Shown piece by piece: positions 42,998-51,705 of a stretch of DNA of 64,000 nt. Source of the DNA: Sphingobacterium athyrii (lineage in GTDB: Bacteria > Bacteroidota > Bacteroidia > Sphingobacteriales > Sphingobacteriaceae); assembly GCF_003071065.1 (NCBI RefSeq), contig NZ_QCXX01000005.1, forward strand, positions 400,198 to 464,197, read 5' to 3'. The notes under the pieces are model-generated. The model made no database searches. It saw only the letters and a program-made list of their open reading frames with translations, and was not told the origin of the DNA. The translations under genes were made by a program, and so were the position numbers. Every line of letters begins with the position of its first letter. Within the stretch, counting starts at the first letter, position 1.

Positions 42998-43993
42998 ATG
43001 CGAATTACCATTTTAGATGACTATCAAGATGCTGTCCGACAGTTGGATTGTTTCAAAATACTTGATGGTCATGATGTTCAGATATTGAAACAATCCTATA
43101 CAGATCCTCATGAATTGGCGGAAAAACTTAAAAACACAGAAGCGTTGGTGCTGATCAGGGAACGAACGAAAATCTCTGCCGAGCTGCTCAGTAAGCTGCC
43201 AAACCTCCGGCTCATCAGCCAAACCGGAAAAATTTCCAATCATCTTGATCTGACGACCTGTAGCTTTTATCAGGTTGCTGTTGCAGAAAGTACGGGATCC
43301 CCAACTGCTCCCGCCGAACTGACCTGGTTATTAATTATGAATGCTTTGCGGAAACTGCCGCAAGCGATTGCAGCGATGCAAAAAGGGCAATGGCAGACGA
43401 ATATTGGTCAGTCCGTGGCAGGAAAAACAATGGGGATATGGGGCTACGGTAAAATAGGTCGGCTGATCGCCCAATATGCCAAAGCCTTTGGCGCGGAAGT
43501 GATCGTTTGGGGCAGCGAATGTTCAAGGGAAGAGGCTGTGAGGGATGGATTCTTAGCAGCATCCAGTAAATCAGATTTCTTCCATTTTGCGGATGTGGTA
43601 ACCCTACACCTACGATTGGTGCCAGAAACCCGGGGTATCGTAAAATTGGAGGACCTAAGGTCCATGAAGCCGTCAGCACTATTTGTAAATACTTCGCGGG
43701 CGGAACTGGTGGAACAAGGTGCGCTTCTGAAGGCTCTGGAAAGTGGAACTCCAGGCGCCGCTGCTCTGGACGTCTATGAGTCCGAACCGATCACGGATCC
43801 CAATTATCCATTGTTGAAAATGCCAAATGTCATCTGTTCTCCGCATTTGGGCTACGTGGAAGAGGATGGGTACGAAAAGCTGTTTAGGTTGGCATTTGAA
43901 AATATTGTCGCTTTCGCACAAGGAATACCACAACATATCGCCAATCCAGAAGTACTTACAGCTTACCCCAGATCGACCGGTCAGAGCAATTAA
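42998..43993 (+). CDS. D-2-hydroxyacid dehydrogenase family protein
   Basis: This 331-aa cytoplasmic NAD(P)-dependent oxidoreductase has GYGKIG (149-154) in the nucleotide-binding domain and the catalytic triad Arg234 (NTSRAEL), Glu263 (YESEP) and His283 (SPHLGY). It reduces 2-oxo acids or oxidises 2-hydroxy acids; phosphoglycerate-dehydrogenase-like members have similar length. It is followed by the alpha-oxoamine-synthase-like gene after about 190 bases. Substrate unknown. Confidence 0.9.
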   Translation: MRITILDDYQDAVRQLDCFKILDGHDVQILKQSYTDPHELAEKLKNTEALVLIRERTKISAELLSKLPNLRLISQTGKISNHLDLTTCSFYQVAVAESTGSPTAPAELTWLLIMNALRKLPQAIAAMQKGQWQTNIGQSVAGKTMGIWGYGKIGRLIAQYAKAFGAEVIVWGSECSREEAVRDGFLAASSKSDFFHFADVVTLHLRLVPETRGIVKLEDLRSMKPSALFVNTSRAELVEQGALLKALESGTPGAAALDVYESEPITDPNYPLLKMPNVICSPHLGYVEEDGYEKLFRLAFENIVAFAQGIPQHIANPEVLTAYPRSTGQSN

Positions 43994-44103
43994 CGAGCTT
44001 TCTGGAGCACCAATCGACTCTTCGTTCATTGGCAAATGAAGCAATTAAAAGCCTCCTACAATGTTACTCTTTGGTCATAAGTGGAGCTGAGGATTAGGGA
44101 CGA

Positions 44104-44193
44104 ATGTTTCTGTTACAATTTGATAGGCCAAACCAAATGCGTATTATTGATTACAATACCCTGCATGTAGTAGGGGCTCCATGGTTAAAATGA
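44104..44193 (+). CDS. Possible 29-aa upstream ORF
   Basis: ATG at 44104 to TGA at 44191-44193. The stop overlaps the ATG at 44190 in the downstream PLP gene as ATGA, an arrangement seen with coupled leader ORFs. The composition (MFLLQFDRPNQ...GAPWLK) is ordinary. It could be a leader, a C-terminal remnant or chance. Confidence 0.3.
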   Translation: MFLLQFDRPNQMRIIDYNTLHVVGAPWLK

Positions 44194-45236
44194 AAAATTT
44201 CACAAAACTTGATCAACCCACTGGGCGGTCCATATATCTGGATGAAAAGGAATACCTCTTTTTTGGGGGAACCTCCTATCTGGGGCTGGCAACGGATAAA
44301 GCATATGCCGAACTTTTTATTGAGGGAGTGCGACGGTATGGTGTTAATAACGGGACTTCGCGCAATAATAATGTTCAGCAGGCTATATTTGATCAAGCTG
44401 AACAATATGCGGCCATGCGGTTTGGTTTTGGAGCTGGGTTATTGCTGTCTAGCGGCTATTTGGCGACCCAATTTGTTGTCAAAATGTTATCAATGGAGGG
44501 AGAACTGCTTTATGCCCCCGCCTGCCATCCCTCCTTGTGGCTTGACATAAACCCTGCTGTAACGGGCGATTTTAGGGACTGGAGTCTGCGAACTGTCGAG
44601 TATATCAATCAATCCAAAGCGGCCTCTTTTGTTATCGTGAGCAATAGCTTGGATAATATGACTCCAGAACGATATGACTTCTCGGTTTTTAAGAACGTTT
44701 CGGCAATGAAGAAAGTTACCTTGATCCTGGATGATTCTCACGGTATAGGTGTACTGCGTGAAAATGGCATTTCGATCGCTGACCGTGATTTTCTAGGGGA
44801 AAATATAGAATTGATTGTTGTTGCCTCCTTAGCAAAGGGTTTAGCGACAGATGCAGGACTGATCTTGGCCAGCGCGAAACGGATTGAACAGCTCAAGAAA
44901 TCAAATTTTTATACGGGGGCCTCTCCCAGTTCCCCCGCGAGCCTCTTTGCTTTTTTAAATGGGGAACACATCTATCGTAAACAATTTGAAAAATTGCAGG
45001 CAAATATTCGTTATTTCGAATCACTTTCTGAGGGATATTTAAATAGCATGGCTAATTTCCCAGTCTTTTCGTCCAAGGATACCAGCCTATATGCAAGGCT
45101 GATGGAAGCCGGTATACTGGTCTCGAGTTTCCCTTATCCGCTCCCTACGGATCCCTTATTGAATAGGATTGTGGTCAATGCACATCATACATCCGAAGAT
45201 TTGGACCGTATTAGTCATGCAATTGGCATATCTTGA
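44181..45236 (+). CDS. PLP-dependent alpha-oxoamine-synthase-like enzyme
   Basis: This 351-aa cytoplasmic enzyme (348 aa from the ATG at 44190) belongs to fold type I aminotransferases. It shows FFGGTSYLGLA (26-36), the substrate His in ACHPSLW, Asp185-Ser-His187 (DDSHGIGV) and the PLP Lys219 in SLAKGLATDAG. It looks like the KBL/AONS/CqsA-LqsA group, in which an amino acid and acyl thioester condense with loss of carbon dioxide, but it is shorter than typical members and lacks the usual first 40 residues. The D-2-hydroxyacid dehydrogenase lies just upstream. Product unknown. Confidence 0.82.
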   Translation: MVKMKNFTKLDQPTGRSIYLDEKEYLFFGGTSYLGLATDKAYAELFIEGVRRYGVNNGTSRNNNVQQAIFDQAEQYAAMRFGFGAGLLLSSGYLATQFVVKMLSMEGELLYAPACHPSLWLDINPAVTGDFRDWSLRTVEYINQSKAASFVIVSNSLDNMTPERYDFSVFKNVSAMKKVTLILDDSHGIGVLRENGISIADRDFLGENIELIVVASLAKGLATDAGLILASAKRIEQLKKSNFYTGASPSSPASLFAFLNGEHIYRKQFEKLQANIRYFESLSEGYLNSMANFPVFSSKDTSLYARLMEAGILVSSFPYPLPTDPLLNRIVVNAHHTSEDLDRISHAIGIS

Positions 45237-45416
45237 ATTTTCTATGACATCCAATGAATCAACTTGTTGTAAATTAGGAAATTGTTTTTATTTTTGAGAT
45301 TTATTTCAGCATTTGTTGGATGTGAAATGGCGTTAATTGATTGTAAATGTTTGGCTTTTGGAAGGTTATTTATCAAAAAAGTGTTTAAATAATTTCCATT
45401 CCTCATTTTAAAACAA

Positions 45417-45424
45417 TACTTTTG
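45417..45424 (+). promoter_or_regulatory. -7 box upstream of HU gene
   Basis: TACTTTTG matches TAnnTTTG and predicts a start near 45431 with a leader of about 53 nt. No clear -33 is seen. Confidence 0.5.
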
Positions 45425-45483
45425 CATCCCCAAACATTAGTTGGCTTAAGGGTTGAAAAATAAATAATTACAGTAAAATAGAT

Positions 45484-45768
45484 ATGACTAAAGCAGAAAT
45501 TATTGCAGAAATCTCTAACAAAACTGGCTTAGAGAAGGTAGATGTTCAAGAGACCGTAGAGGCGTTCTTCAAAGTTGTCAAAAACGCAATGATCGGAGGA
45601 GAAAATGTATATGTAAGAGGTTTTGGTAGCTTCGTAGTCAAAAAAAGAGCTGAGAAGACTGCAAGAAACATTTCAAAAAATACAGCAATCATTATTCCGG
45701 AGCATTTTGTCCCTAGCTTCAAGCCAGCTAAGATTTTCGTTGAGAAAGTAAAAAATGGCAATAAATAA
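45484..45768 (+). CDS. HU/IHF-family DNA-binding protein
   Basis: This 94-aa nucleoid protein has helices 1-2 (MTKAEIIAEISNKTGLEKVDVQETVEAFFK), GGENVYVRGFGSFVVKKR, and the DNA-clasping arm to IPEHFVPSFKPAKIF. It bends or compacts DNA as a dimer. It is 17 bases upstream of a TPR protein and part of the HU-TPR-small basic protein-RNase G cluster that is conserved in Bacteroidota. Confidence 0.95.
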   Translation: MTKAEIIAEISNKTGLEKVDVQETVEAFFKVVKNAMIGGENVYVRGFGSFVVKKRAEKTARNISKNTAIIIPEHFVPSFKPAKIFVEKVKNGNK

Positions 45769-45785
45769 TCTTAAAATAGATTAAA

Positions 45786-46622
45786 ATGGCAAATACCAAA
45801 CAAATAATAGTCATAGGAGCAGTTGTAGCCTTGGTTGCTGTGCTATTTGCGCAGCCTATTAAAGGTTTGGTGGACAAAGAAAAACAAACTGCTGCAGCAT
45901 CTGAATCGAAACCTTCCAATGAAGTAAACTTGGAAAATATCTCTTCGATGACAAAACAAGGTTTAGATGCTAGTTTAGTCAAAGAAATTTCCGATATTGA
46001 GGCCCAAGTTGCAAAAGCTTCTGGTGAAGATAAGGTAAAGCTGTTGCAACAGTTGGCAGATAAGTGGGACGACGTCGCAAAACCAGCCCCTCAGGCATTT
46101 GTGTATGAGGAAATGGCAAAGGTTTCCCCTCAATTTGAATATTGGTTGAAAGCCGGTAATGCTTATCGTGCTGCTTATACGAATTTGCAAGATTCTACTT
46201 TAGCCCAAGCACTCAATCAAAATGCAATTCATGCATATGAGGCAGCGCTAAAAGCGAATTCAAGTAGTCTGGATGCAAAGACAGGATTAGGTGCCGCAAT
46301 GGTATCAGGGACAAACAACCCAATGGCAGGAATTGCTTTATTACGGGAAGTTGTTGCTGCTGATCCGAAAAACTTAGAAGCGAATAAAACTTTGGGATTG
46401 TTTTCATTACAGTCCCGTCAGTTTGACAAAGCCATCGAGCGTTTTAAGACCGTTATCGATCAGAAGCCCGATGCAGAGTCATACTTTTACTTAGCCACAG
46501 GCTATGAAAATATTGGGATGAAAAAAGAGGCCGTCACTGCTTTTCAAAAAAGTAAAGAGCTGGCTGCTGATCCATCCCTATCACAATTCATTGATCGCAA
46601 GATTGCGGAATTGAGCAAGTAA
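45786..46622 (+). CDS. TPR protein with N-terminal membrane anchor
   Basis: This 278-aa protein has an N-terminal hydrophobic helix (about 8-23), an Ala/Glu-rich linker and about four tetratricopeptide repeats (125-275: NAIHAYEAALKANSS, EANKTLGLFSLQSRQFDKAIERF, ESYFYLATGYENIGMKKEAVTAF). It starts 17 bases after HU. It probably scaffolds a complex at the inner membrane. Confidence 0.88.
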   Translation: MANTKQIIVIGAVVALVAVLFAQPIKGLVDKEKQTAAASESKPSNEVNLENISSMTKQGLDASLVKEISDIEAQVAKASGEDKVKLLQQLADKWDDVAKPAPQAFVYEEMAKVSPQFEYWLKAGNAYRAAYTNLQDSTLAQALNQNAIHAYEAALKANSSSLDAKTGLGAAMVSGTNNPMAGIALLREVVAADPKNLEANKTLGLFSLQSRQFDKAIERFKTVIDQKPDAESYFYLATGYENIGMKKEAVTAFQKSKELAADPSLSQFIDRKIAELSK

Positions 46623-46658
46623 TTAATTTATTATTTATAATCATTAAAAAATTTAGCT

Positions 46659-46748
46659 ATGCCAAGCGGAAAAAAAAGAAAAAGACACAAGATGGCTACT
46701 CACAAACGTAAAAAACGTTTAAGAAAAAATAGACACAAGAAAAAATAA
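46659..46748 (+). CDS. 29-aa highly basic ribosomal-type protein (AURKAIP1/COX24-like)
   Basis: A 29-residue protein (start MPSGKKRKRHKMATHKRKKR) is almost entirely Lys, Arg and His. It lies 36 bases after the TPR gene. It matches the short AURKAIP1/COX24-domain proteins found in Bacteroidota, related to mitochondrial mS38 and mycobacterial bS22, so a small-subunit ribosomal protein is likely. A hairpin at 46803-46846 follows as terminator. Confidence 0.85.
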   Translation: MPSGKKRKRHKMATHKRKKRLRKNRHKKK

Positions 46749-46802
46749 TCTTGTGATGAGCTTTTAAACATCTTGGCCCATTTTGCTGAGATAGCTTTAC
46801 GA

Positions 46803-46846
46803 AACGATCTACATGTCTTTATGGATGTGTAGATTGTTTTTTTCGT
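46803..46846 (+). terminator. Terminator after the 29-aa gene
   Basis: ATCTACAT pairs imperfectly with ATGTGTAGAT and is followed by TTGTTTTTTT. It precedes RNase G. Confidence 0.6.
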
Positions 46847-46924
46847 AACAACGTTCTTTAAATGTTTAATCGGATACCGAAAATTGCGATAGGATATCGC
46901 ATAGGTATCAAAAATGAGTAGCTT

Positions 46925-48478
46925 TTGGTAAAGGAATTAATTATCGATTCAACTCCTGATAAAGGGGTAACTATTGCTTTACTACAGGACAAGCAGCTCG
47001 TTGAACTTAACCGTGAGCCCGCAAATAACAATTTTGCCGTTGGGGATATCTATCTCGGACGGATTAAGCGAATTATGCCGGGGCTAAATGCGGCTTTCGT
47101 AGATGTAGGCTACGAAAAGGATGCTTTTCTACATTATTTAGATTTGGGTCCCCAAGTTCAATCTTTGCTTAAGCTTACGCGTATCGTAAAGAATGGCAGT
47201 TATCAAGAGAAACTGCTCAATAGTTTAAAACTTGAAAAGGATATCGATAAAGCTGGTAAGATCTCTGATGTCTTGAGCAAAAATATGCTCGTGCCAGTAC
47301 AAATCGCCAAAGAACCCATCTCAACAAAAGGACCTCGTCTGAGCTCAGACCTATCAATTGCCGGTCGTTTTGTCGTTTTGGTGCCTTTCTCAAGTACTGT
47401 TTCCATTTCCAAGCGTATCAAAGGCAGTAACGAACGCAACCGCCTCAAAAAGATTGTTGAAGGTATTAAACCAGCTAATTTTGGTGTAATCATCCGTACA
47501 GTCTCCGAAGGAAAGGGTGTCGAAGAACTGCAACGTGACTTATTGGACCTGATCTCAAAATGGGAGCTATTTACCAAACGTCTTCGAAATGCTGAACCAC
47601 CACAAAAGGTTCTCGGCGAAATGGATCGCGCATCCACTATTCTACGGGATATCCTAACGGATGAGTTCTCGCATATTTATGTTAATGATCCTTCGATCTT
47701 CGAAGAAACAAAATCATATATACACGATATATCTCCGGATCTGGAGAAAATTGTAAAACTTTACAAACATAAAGAACCAATTTTCGACCATTTCGGAGTT
47801 GAAAAGCAAATCAAGGCAGCTTTTGGCAAGACTGTTACTTTGCCCGGCGGCGCGTATCTCGTTATTGAGCATACCGAAGCCCTGCATGTAATCGATGTCA
47901 ATAGTGGTAACCGTTCTGCCAATAAGGAGAATCAGGAGGATAATGCATTGCTGGTCAATATGGAAGCAGCAAAGGAAATTGCGCGGCAACTGCGCCTGCG
48001 TGATATGGGGGGAATTGTAGTCATCGATTTTATTGATATGCATAAGCCCAATCACCGAAAAGAGTTGTATACATTCTTAAAAGAATGTATGGTGTCGGAT
48101 AGGGCAAGGCATACGATTTTGCCACCAAGTAAATTTGGTCTGGTGCAGATCACCCGTCAGCGTGTAAGACCTGAAATGAATATTGTCACAAACGAGAAAT
48201 GTCCGGCTTGTGATGGTACAGGGGAAATCCGATCAAGTATTGTCCTAATGGATGATATTGAAAATAATTTGAGTTTTATTCTTCAAGAACAGAATGAGAA
48301 AAAGGTGACCTTATGTGTTCACCCGTACATAGACGCCTACATTAAGTCTGGTCTGATTTCTAAAAGAATGAAATGGTTTATGAAGTACGGTAAATGGATT
48401 AAAGTAAATCCAATGACGTCATATTATCTAACTGAATTCCACTTTTTCAATGCGAAAGACGAGGAAATCAAGTTATAA
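46925..48478 (+). CDS. rng: Ribonuclease G (Rne/Rng family)
   Basis: This 517-aa endoribonuclease acts in rRNA maturation and mRNA turnover. Only a TTG at 46925 can start it: the frame is closed by a TAG at 46919-46921, and MVKELIIDSTPDKG is the expected family N-terminus. It has an S1 RNA-binding domain (about 35-130, NFAVGDIYLGRIKRIMPGLNAAFVDVGYEKDAFLHY) and the DNase-I-like catalytic part with HVIDVNSGNRS (metal Asp) and GGIVVIDFIDM, then the zinc-link CPACDGTG at about 435-442. A 5-codon ORF (ATG at 46915, stop at 46930-46932) overlaps its start. Its terminator is shared with miaA. Confidence 0.94.
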   Translation: MVKELIIDSTPDKGVTIALLQDKQLVELNREPANNNFAVGDIYLGRIKRIMPGLNAAFVDVGYEKDAFLHYLDLGPQVQSLLKLTRIVKNGSYQEKLLNSLKLEKDIDKAGKISDVLSKNMLVPVQIAKEPISTKGPRLSSDLSIAGRFVVLVPFSSTVSISKRIKGSNERNRLKKIVEGIKPANFGVIIRTVSEGKGVEELQRDLLDLISKWELFTKRLRNAEPPQKVLGEMDRASTILRDILTDEFSHIYVNDPSIFEETKSYIHDISPDLEKIVKLYKHKEPIFDHFGVEKQIKAAFGKTVTLPGGAYLVIEHTEALHVIDVNSGNRSANKENQEDNALLVNMEAAKEIARQLRLRDMGGIVVIDFIDMHKPNHRKELYTFLKECMVSDRARHTILPPSKFGLVQITRQRVRPEMNIVTNEKCPACDGTGEIRSSIVLMDDIENNLSFILQEQNEKKVTLCVHPYIDAYIKSGLISKRMKWFMKYGKWIKVNPMTSYYLTEFHFFNAKDEEIKL

Positions 48479-48494
48479 TAGAAAGAGATTAACG

Positions 48495-48526
48495 AAAAGG
48501 GTTAGTAGTCATACTAGCCCTTTTTT
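48495..48526. terminator. Shared terminator of rng and miaA
   Basis: AAAAGGGTTAGT pairs with ACTAGCCCTTTT (one T-G) and is followed by T residues; it works for both convergent genes. Confidence 0.85.
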
Positions 48527-48528
48527 GT

Positions 48529-49428
48529 TTATATCCAATGGATCTTGATCCCATCCTTTTCCATTTTTCGGAAGTAGGTCATTTGACGTTTGGCATACCG
48601 GTGTATTTCCGTTTCCAGTTTGGTGAAGAAGGTCGTGTAATCCACTTGCCCAAGGAGATATAAGGAGGCATACTTGTACTCTAAACCATAATATTGCAGC
48701 TGATCATGAGAAACGCCCTCGATCAGCAATTGTTCGACTTCTTGTAGAAATCCGCTTTTGATTCGCTCATTCAATCGTTTACTGATACTTTCCCGTCTTT
48801 TTTCTAATGGTGGATTTAATCCAATGACAAGAGCTTCTGGAGCTTGCTGTTTGGGTTTGAACTCGGGGTTCTGTTGGAGAAATTCCAGTATCTCGATGGC
48901 GCGGATAATACGTTTATTCGTGGAATGGTCTATCTGAAAATCCAATGGACATGCATAGGTGCTTAGTCGATCCATCAATTCAGGCGCTGTCTTTCCGGCG
49001 AGAGACTCTTTGAACCCCGTTATACTCGGAATTAGTGCATAGGGGGTCTGTTGGATAACGCTCTGTAAATATAAGCCCGTTCCACCGCAGAGGATCGTGT
49101 GCTTGCCCTTTTTTAAAATGGACTGATGGGCTTGATGGAAGTCCGCAATAAAATTTCCAAGATTGTATTTTGCTCCCGGTTCCTGTATATCGATGAGATG
49201 GTATGGAATGCCTTGGTATTCAGTAAGGTCTTTTCCAGTTCCAATATCCATGCGTCGGTAAATTTGACGAGAATCGGCACTGATAATTTCGGCATCAATT
49301 TGTTGGGCGAGTTGTACTGCCAGTTTGGTCTTGCCGGAGGCTGTGGGTCCTAGGATAACGATAACTTTCTCTTTCGGAACCGATTGTTGTTCCAAAAGAG
49401 AAAGTATAGGTTTTAGTCTGTCTATCAC
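48529..49428 (-). CDS. miaA: tRNA dimethylallyltransferase
   Basis: This 299-aa enzyme adds dimethylallyl to A37 of tRNAs reading UNN codons. The P-loop GPTASGKT is at 27-34, then DAEIISADSRQIYRRMDIGTGK and LCGGTGLYLQSVI. The start is GTG at 49428, whose four-base overlap (GTGA) with the oxidoreductase stop implies coupling. About 25 residues precede the P-loop, longer than usual. It is 299 aa, close to the usual length. Confidence 0.92.
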   Translation of the reverse strand: MIDRLKPILSLLEQQSVPKEKVIVILGPTASGKTKLAVQLAQQIDAEIISADSRQIYRRMDIGTGKDLTEYQGIPYHLIDIQEPGAKYNLGNFIADFHQAHQSILKKGKHTILCGGTGLYLQSVIQQTPYALIPSITGFKESLAGKTAPELMDRLSTYACPLDFQIDHSTNKRIIRAIEILEFLQQNPEFKPKQQAPEALVIGLNPPLEKRRESISKRLNERIKSGFLQEVEQLLIEGVSHDQLQYYGLEYKYASLYLLGQVDYTTFFTKLETEIHRYAKRQMTYFRKMEKDGIKIHWI

Positions 49429-50597
49429 AGAACAAATTTAGTCCATTTTTCTGTTCCTTCATTATTTTTTACGACAGTATCGATGAAGGCCATACCTCTG
49501 ACCCCGTCATAAACCGTTGGAAAGTCTTGTTCTTCCGCGGTTGGAGTTCTTCCTTCACGTTTTGCGGTAACTGTTGCTGCAAAGTTGCGATAGATATTAG
49601 CAAAAGATTCCAATAGCCCTTCTGGGTGACCAGCAGGAACACGTGTATTATGGGTTGCAAACGAGCTCAATGTATAAGGCGCAGCGTATGCATTTCCTGT
49701 ACGATACAGCTGGCGAGGTTGATCAAGCATTTTGACGATCAGGTTGTTCGGGTCTTCGTTGGCCCATTCCAATCCGCCTTTTTCGCCATAAATACGTATA
49801 CGAACAGCATTCTCTTCTCCTGCCGAGATTTGTGATGCCATTAATACGCCTTTGGCACCGTTTTGGAAACGCAATAATACGGAGCCATCATCATCCAATA
49901 ATCGGCCTTCAACAAATGTTGTTAAATCAGCACATAACTCTTCGATTTTTAATCCCGACACATATTCCGCAAGATGAGCTACGTGTGTACCGATATCACC
50001 CATGACCAACGACTTGCCCGAGCGTTTTGGATCCGCGCGCCAAGCCGCGCCAGCATTGCCCTCGCGTTCAGTTAAACGGCTCAACCAGCCCTGTGGATAT
50101 TCAACAACAATTTTTCTTATTTTACCAAAGTGGCCTTCTTTTACCATCGCTTTGGCCTGCTTTACCATCGGATAACCTGAATAGGTATGTGTCAAACATA
50201 ATGTACGGCCCGTACGCTCTACAGTCTCCTGTAATTCTTTTGCTTCTTCAACAGATACAGTCATTGGTTTTTCAACAACAACATCGAAGCCTTTTTCCAA
50301 AGCTAATTTAGCTGGAGCAAAATGTAGAAAGTTTGGAGTAACGATCGTTACAAAATCCATACGCTCCCCCTCAGGAAGCAACGATTCTTTCTCGATCATC
50401 TCTTCGTAGTTGAGATAGACACGCTCAGGAGATACAAATAAGTCTTCTCCAGACTGTTTTGAAATCTGTGGATCAATGCTAAATGCGCCACAAACCAATT
50501 CAATCTTTCCATCCATAAAAGCGGCAATGCGGTGTACAGCACCAATAAAGGCGTCGTTTCCGCCTCCGACCATACCCATGCGAAGTTTTCTCTTCAT
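49425..50597 (-). CDS. Gfo/Idh/MocA-family oxidoreductase
   Basis: This 390-aa NAD(P)-dependent dehydrogenase has a Rossmann start GMVGGGNDAFIG (8-19) and the family EKP motif at 109-111 (VVVEKPMTV). The C-terminal domain has GDIGTHVAHLAEYVSG and AGHPEGLLESFANIY. It probably oxidises a sugar or cyclitol. Its start is 65 bases downstream of the end of the 259-aa gene, and it precedes miaA with a four-base overlap. Confidence 0.92.
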   Translation of the reverse strand: MKRKLRMGMVGGGNDAFIGAVHRIAAFMDGKIELVCGAFSIDPQISKQSGEDLFVSPERVYLNYEEMIEKESLLPEGERMDFVTIVTPNFLHFAPAKLALEKGFDVVVEKPMTVSVEEAKELQETVERTGRTLCLTHTYSGYPMVKQAKAMVKEGHFGKIRKIVVEYPQGWLSRLTEREGNAGAAWRADPKRSGKSLVMGDIGTHVAHLAEYVSGLKIEELCADLTTFVEGRLLDDDGSVLLRFQNGAKGVLMASQISAGEENAVRIRIYGEKGGLEWANEDPNNLIVKMLDQPRQLYRTGNAYAAPYTLSSFATHNTRVPAGHPEGLLESFANIYRNFAATVTAKREGRTPTAEEQDFPTVYDGVRGMAFIDTVVKNNEGTEKWTKFVL

Positions 50598-50662
50598 AAC
50601 GTTATTATTTTTTGATTATTTATTTTTCAAATTATTACAGTGTACAATATACACAATTTAGC

Positions 50663-51442
50663 TTATTTTATATACAAAATCATCTTGATGCTTCCCATGT
50701 TTTCCTTTGGAAAGCCAAGTGGAGCCTGATCCATTAATACACTTAGATCTTCTTCGTTACGATAAGTATATCTATGCGCTCCCGCAATCCAGAAGGTGAT
50801 CGGAGCTGTAATTTCTTTTATCGTAAAGCCGATTTTTTCTAAGGAAGAATGCTGATTCCAGTCCCTGTCGGTATACGTCATAATATCCCCCGGGGAAAAG
50901 TCTTTCGAAAAAGCCTTGATTAACTTGCTTAGCCCGCCAATCACGTTATAGCCAGATTTATTGCAAAAGCGCAATAACTCAAAAGAACGGTATTCGTCAT
51001 TTTTATCGTTCATACGGCGCCCTCCGGAAAAAACAGCTATGGACACGAGTTCGCCCTGCTCATATAGTCCGTATCTGTATTTTCCCGGAAGTGGAGTTTG
51101 TAAGTGATGTTCCACGAGGAACTGCTGACTTACTTTTTTATCAATCCGTGCAACGATTGTTTTCCGTGCGTAGATACGACGATTATTCTTCCATTTGGCA
51201 ACGATGCGCTGAACAATGAGGTCGAATTTTTGTGCTAATATATCCTCGTCTATATGAATGCCCTCTTCGGGGCCCTGAAACCGTAAACGTCTTTCGTTGG
51301 GATAGAGAAAGATCTTTTTTGTTAATTCAGAAGAATCAATTTGTAGATATCCATCTAGTTCGATCAGGGGTAACCGCACTGCTAGGTGACGTTCAAGTTC
51401 GATTTTGAACCGAATAACAAGATCTTTAAAAGCTGGATTCAT
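50663..51442 (-). CDS. GNAT-fold protein resembling homing-endonuclease C-terminal domains
   Basis: This 259-aa soluble protein has the core YGLYEQGELVSIAVFSGGRRM, then ELLRFCNKSGYNVIGGLSKLIKAF, PGDIMTYTDRDWNQHSSLEKIGF. Such sequences occur as the C-terminal GNAT-like domain of phage-type proteins linked with homing nucleases and the Mom-like group, but here no nuclease domain precedes it; the first 110 residues are unrelated. Function is unknown. It is preceded by the def promoter region on the opposite strand. Confidence 0.7.
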   Translation of the reverse strand: MNPAFKDLVIRFKIELERHLAVRLPLIELDGYLQIDSSELTKKIFLYPNERRLRFQGPEEGIHIDEDILAQKFDLIVQRIVAKWKNNRRIYARKTIVARIDKKVSQQFLVEHHLQTPLPGKYRYGLYEQGELVSIAVFSGGRRMNDKNDEYRSFELLRFCNKSGYNVIGGLSKLIKAFSKDFSPGDIMTYTDRDWNQHSSLEKIGFTIKEITAPITFWIAGAHRYTYRNEEDLSVLMDQAPLGFPKENMGSIKMILYIK

Positions 51443-51501
51443 AAAACAAAAGTAACTCTTATGGAAGTTCTGGCGAAATATTCGCTTTTAATAATTATCC
51501 G

Positions 51502-51509
51502 TATCTTTG
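51502..51509 (+). promoter_or_regulatory. Probable -7 box with long leader to def
   Basis: TATCTTTG at 51502-51509 would start transcription near 51516, giving a 190-nt leader before the def ATG. The leader contains a small hairpin ATGCTT-AAAA-AGCAT (51540-51554). Confidence 0.45.
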
Positions 51510-51705
51510 TGCAAAATATGATTGTACTGTGAAATATCCATGCTTAAAAAGCATAACACCGATGCGGGCTAAGCAGCTGCAGGCGAAAAAAAATTTGTGG
51601 TATATAATTTATACAGCATATTTCATAGGACTTTAAAAAACAAACTAAGTGCGACGACTTGATTTGTATCAATGACAATCGACACTTATAAATAATTATT
51701 TATAT

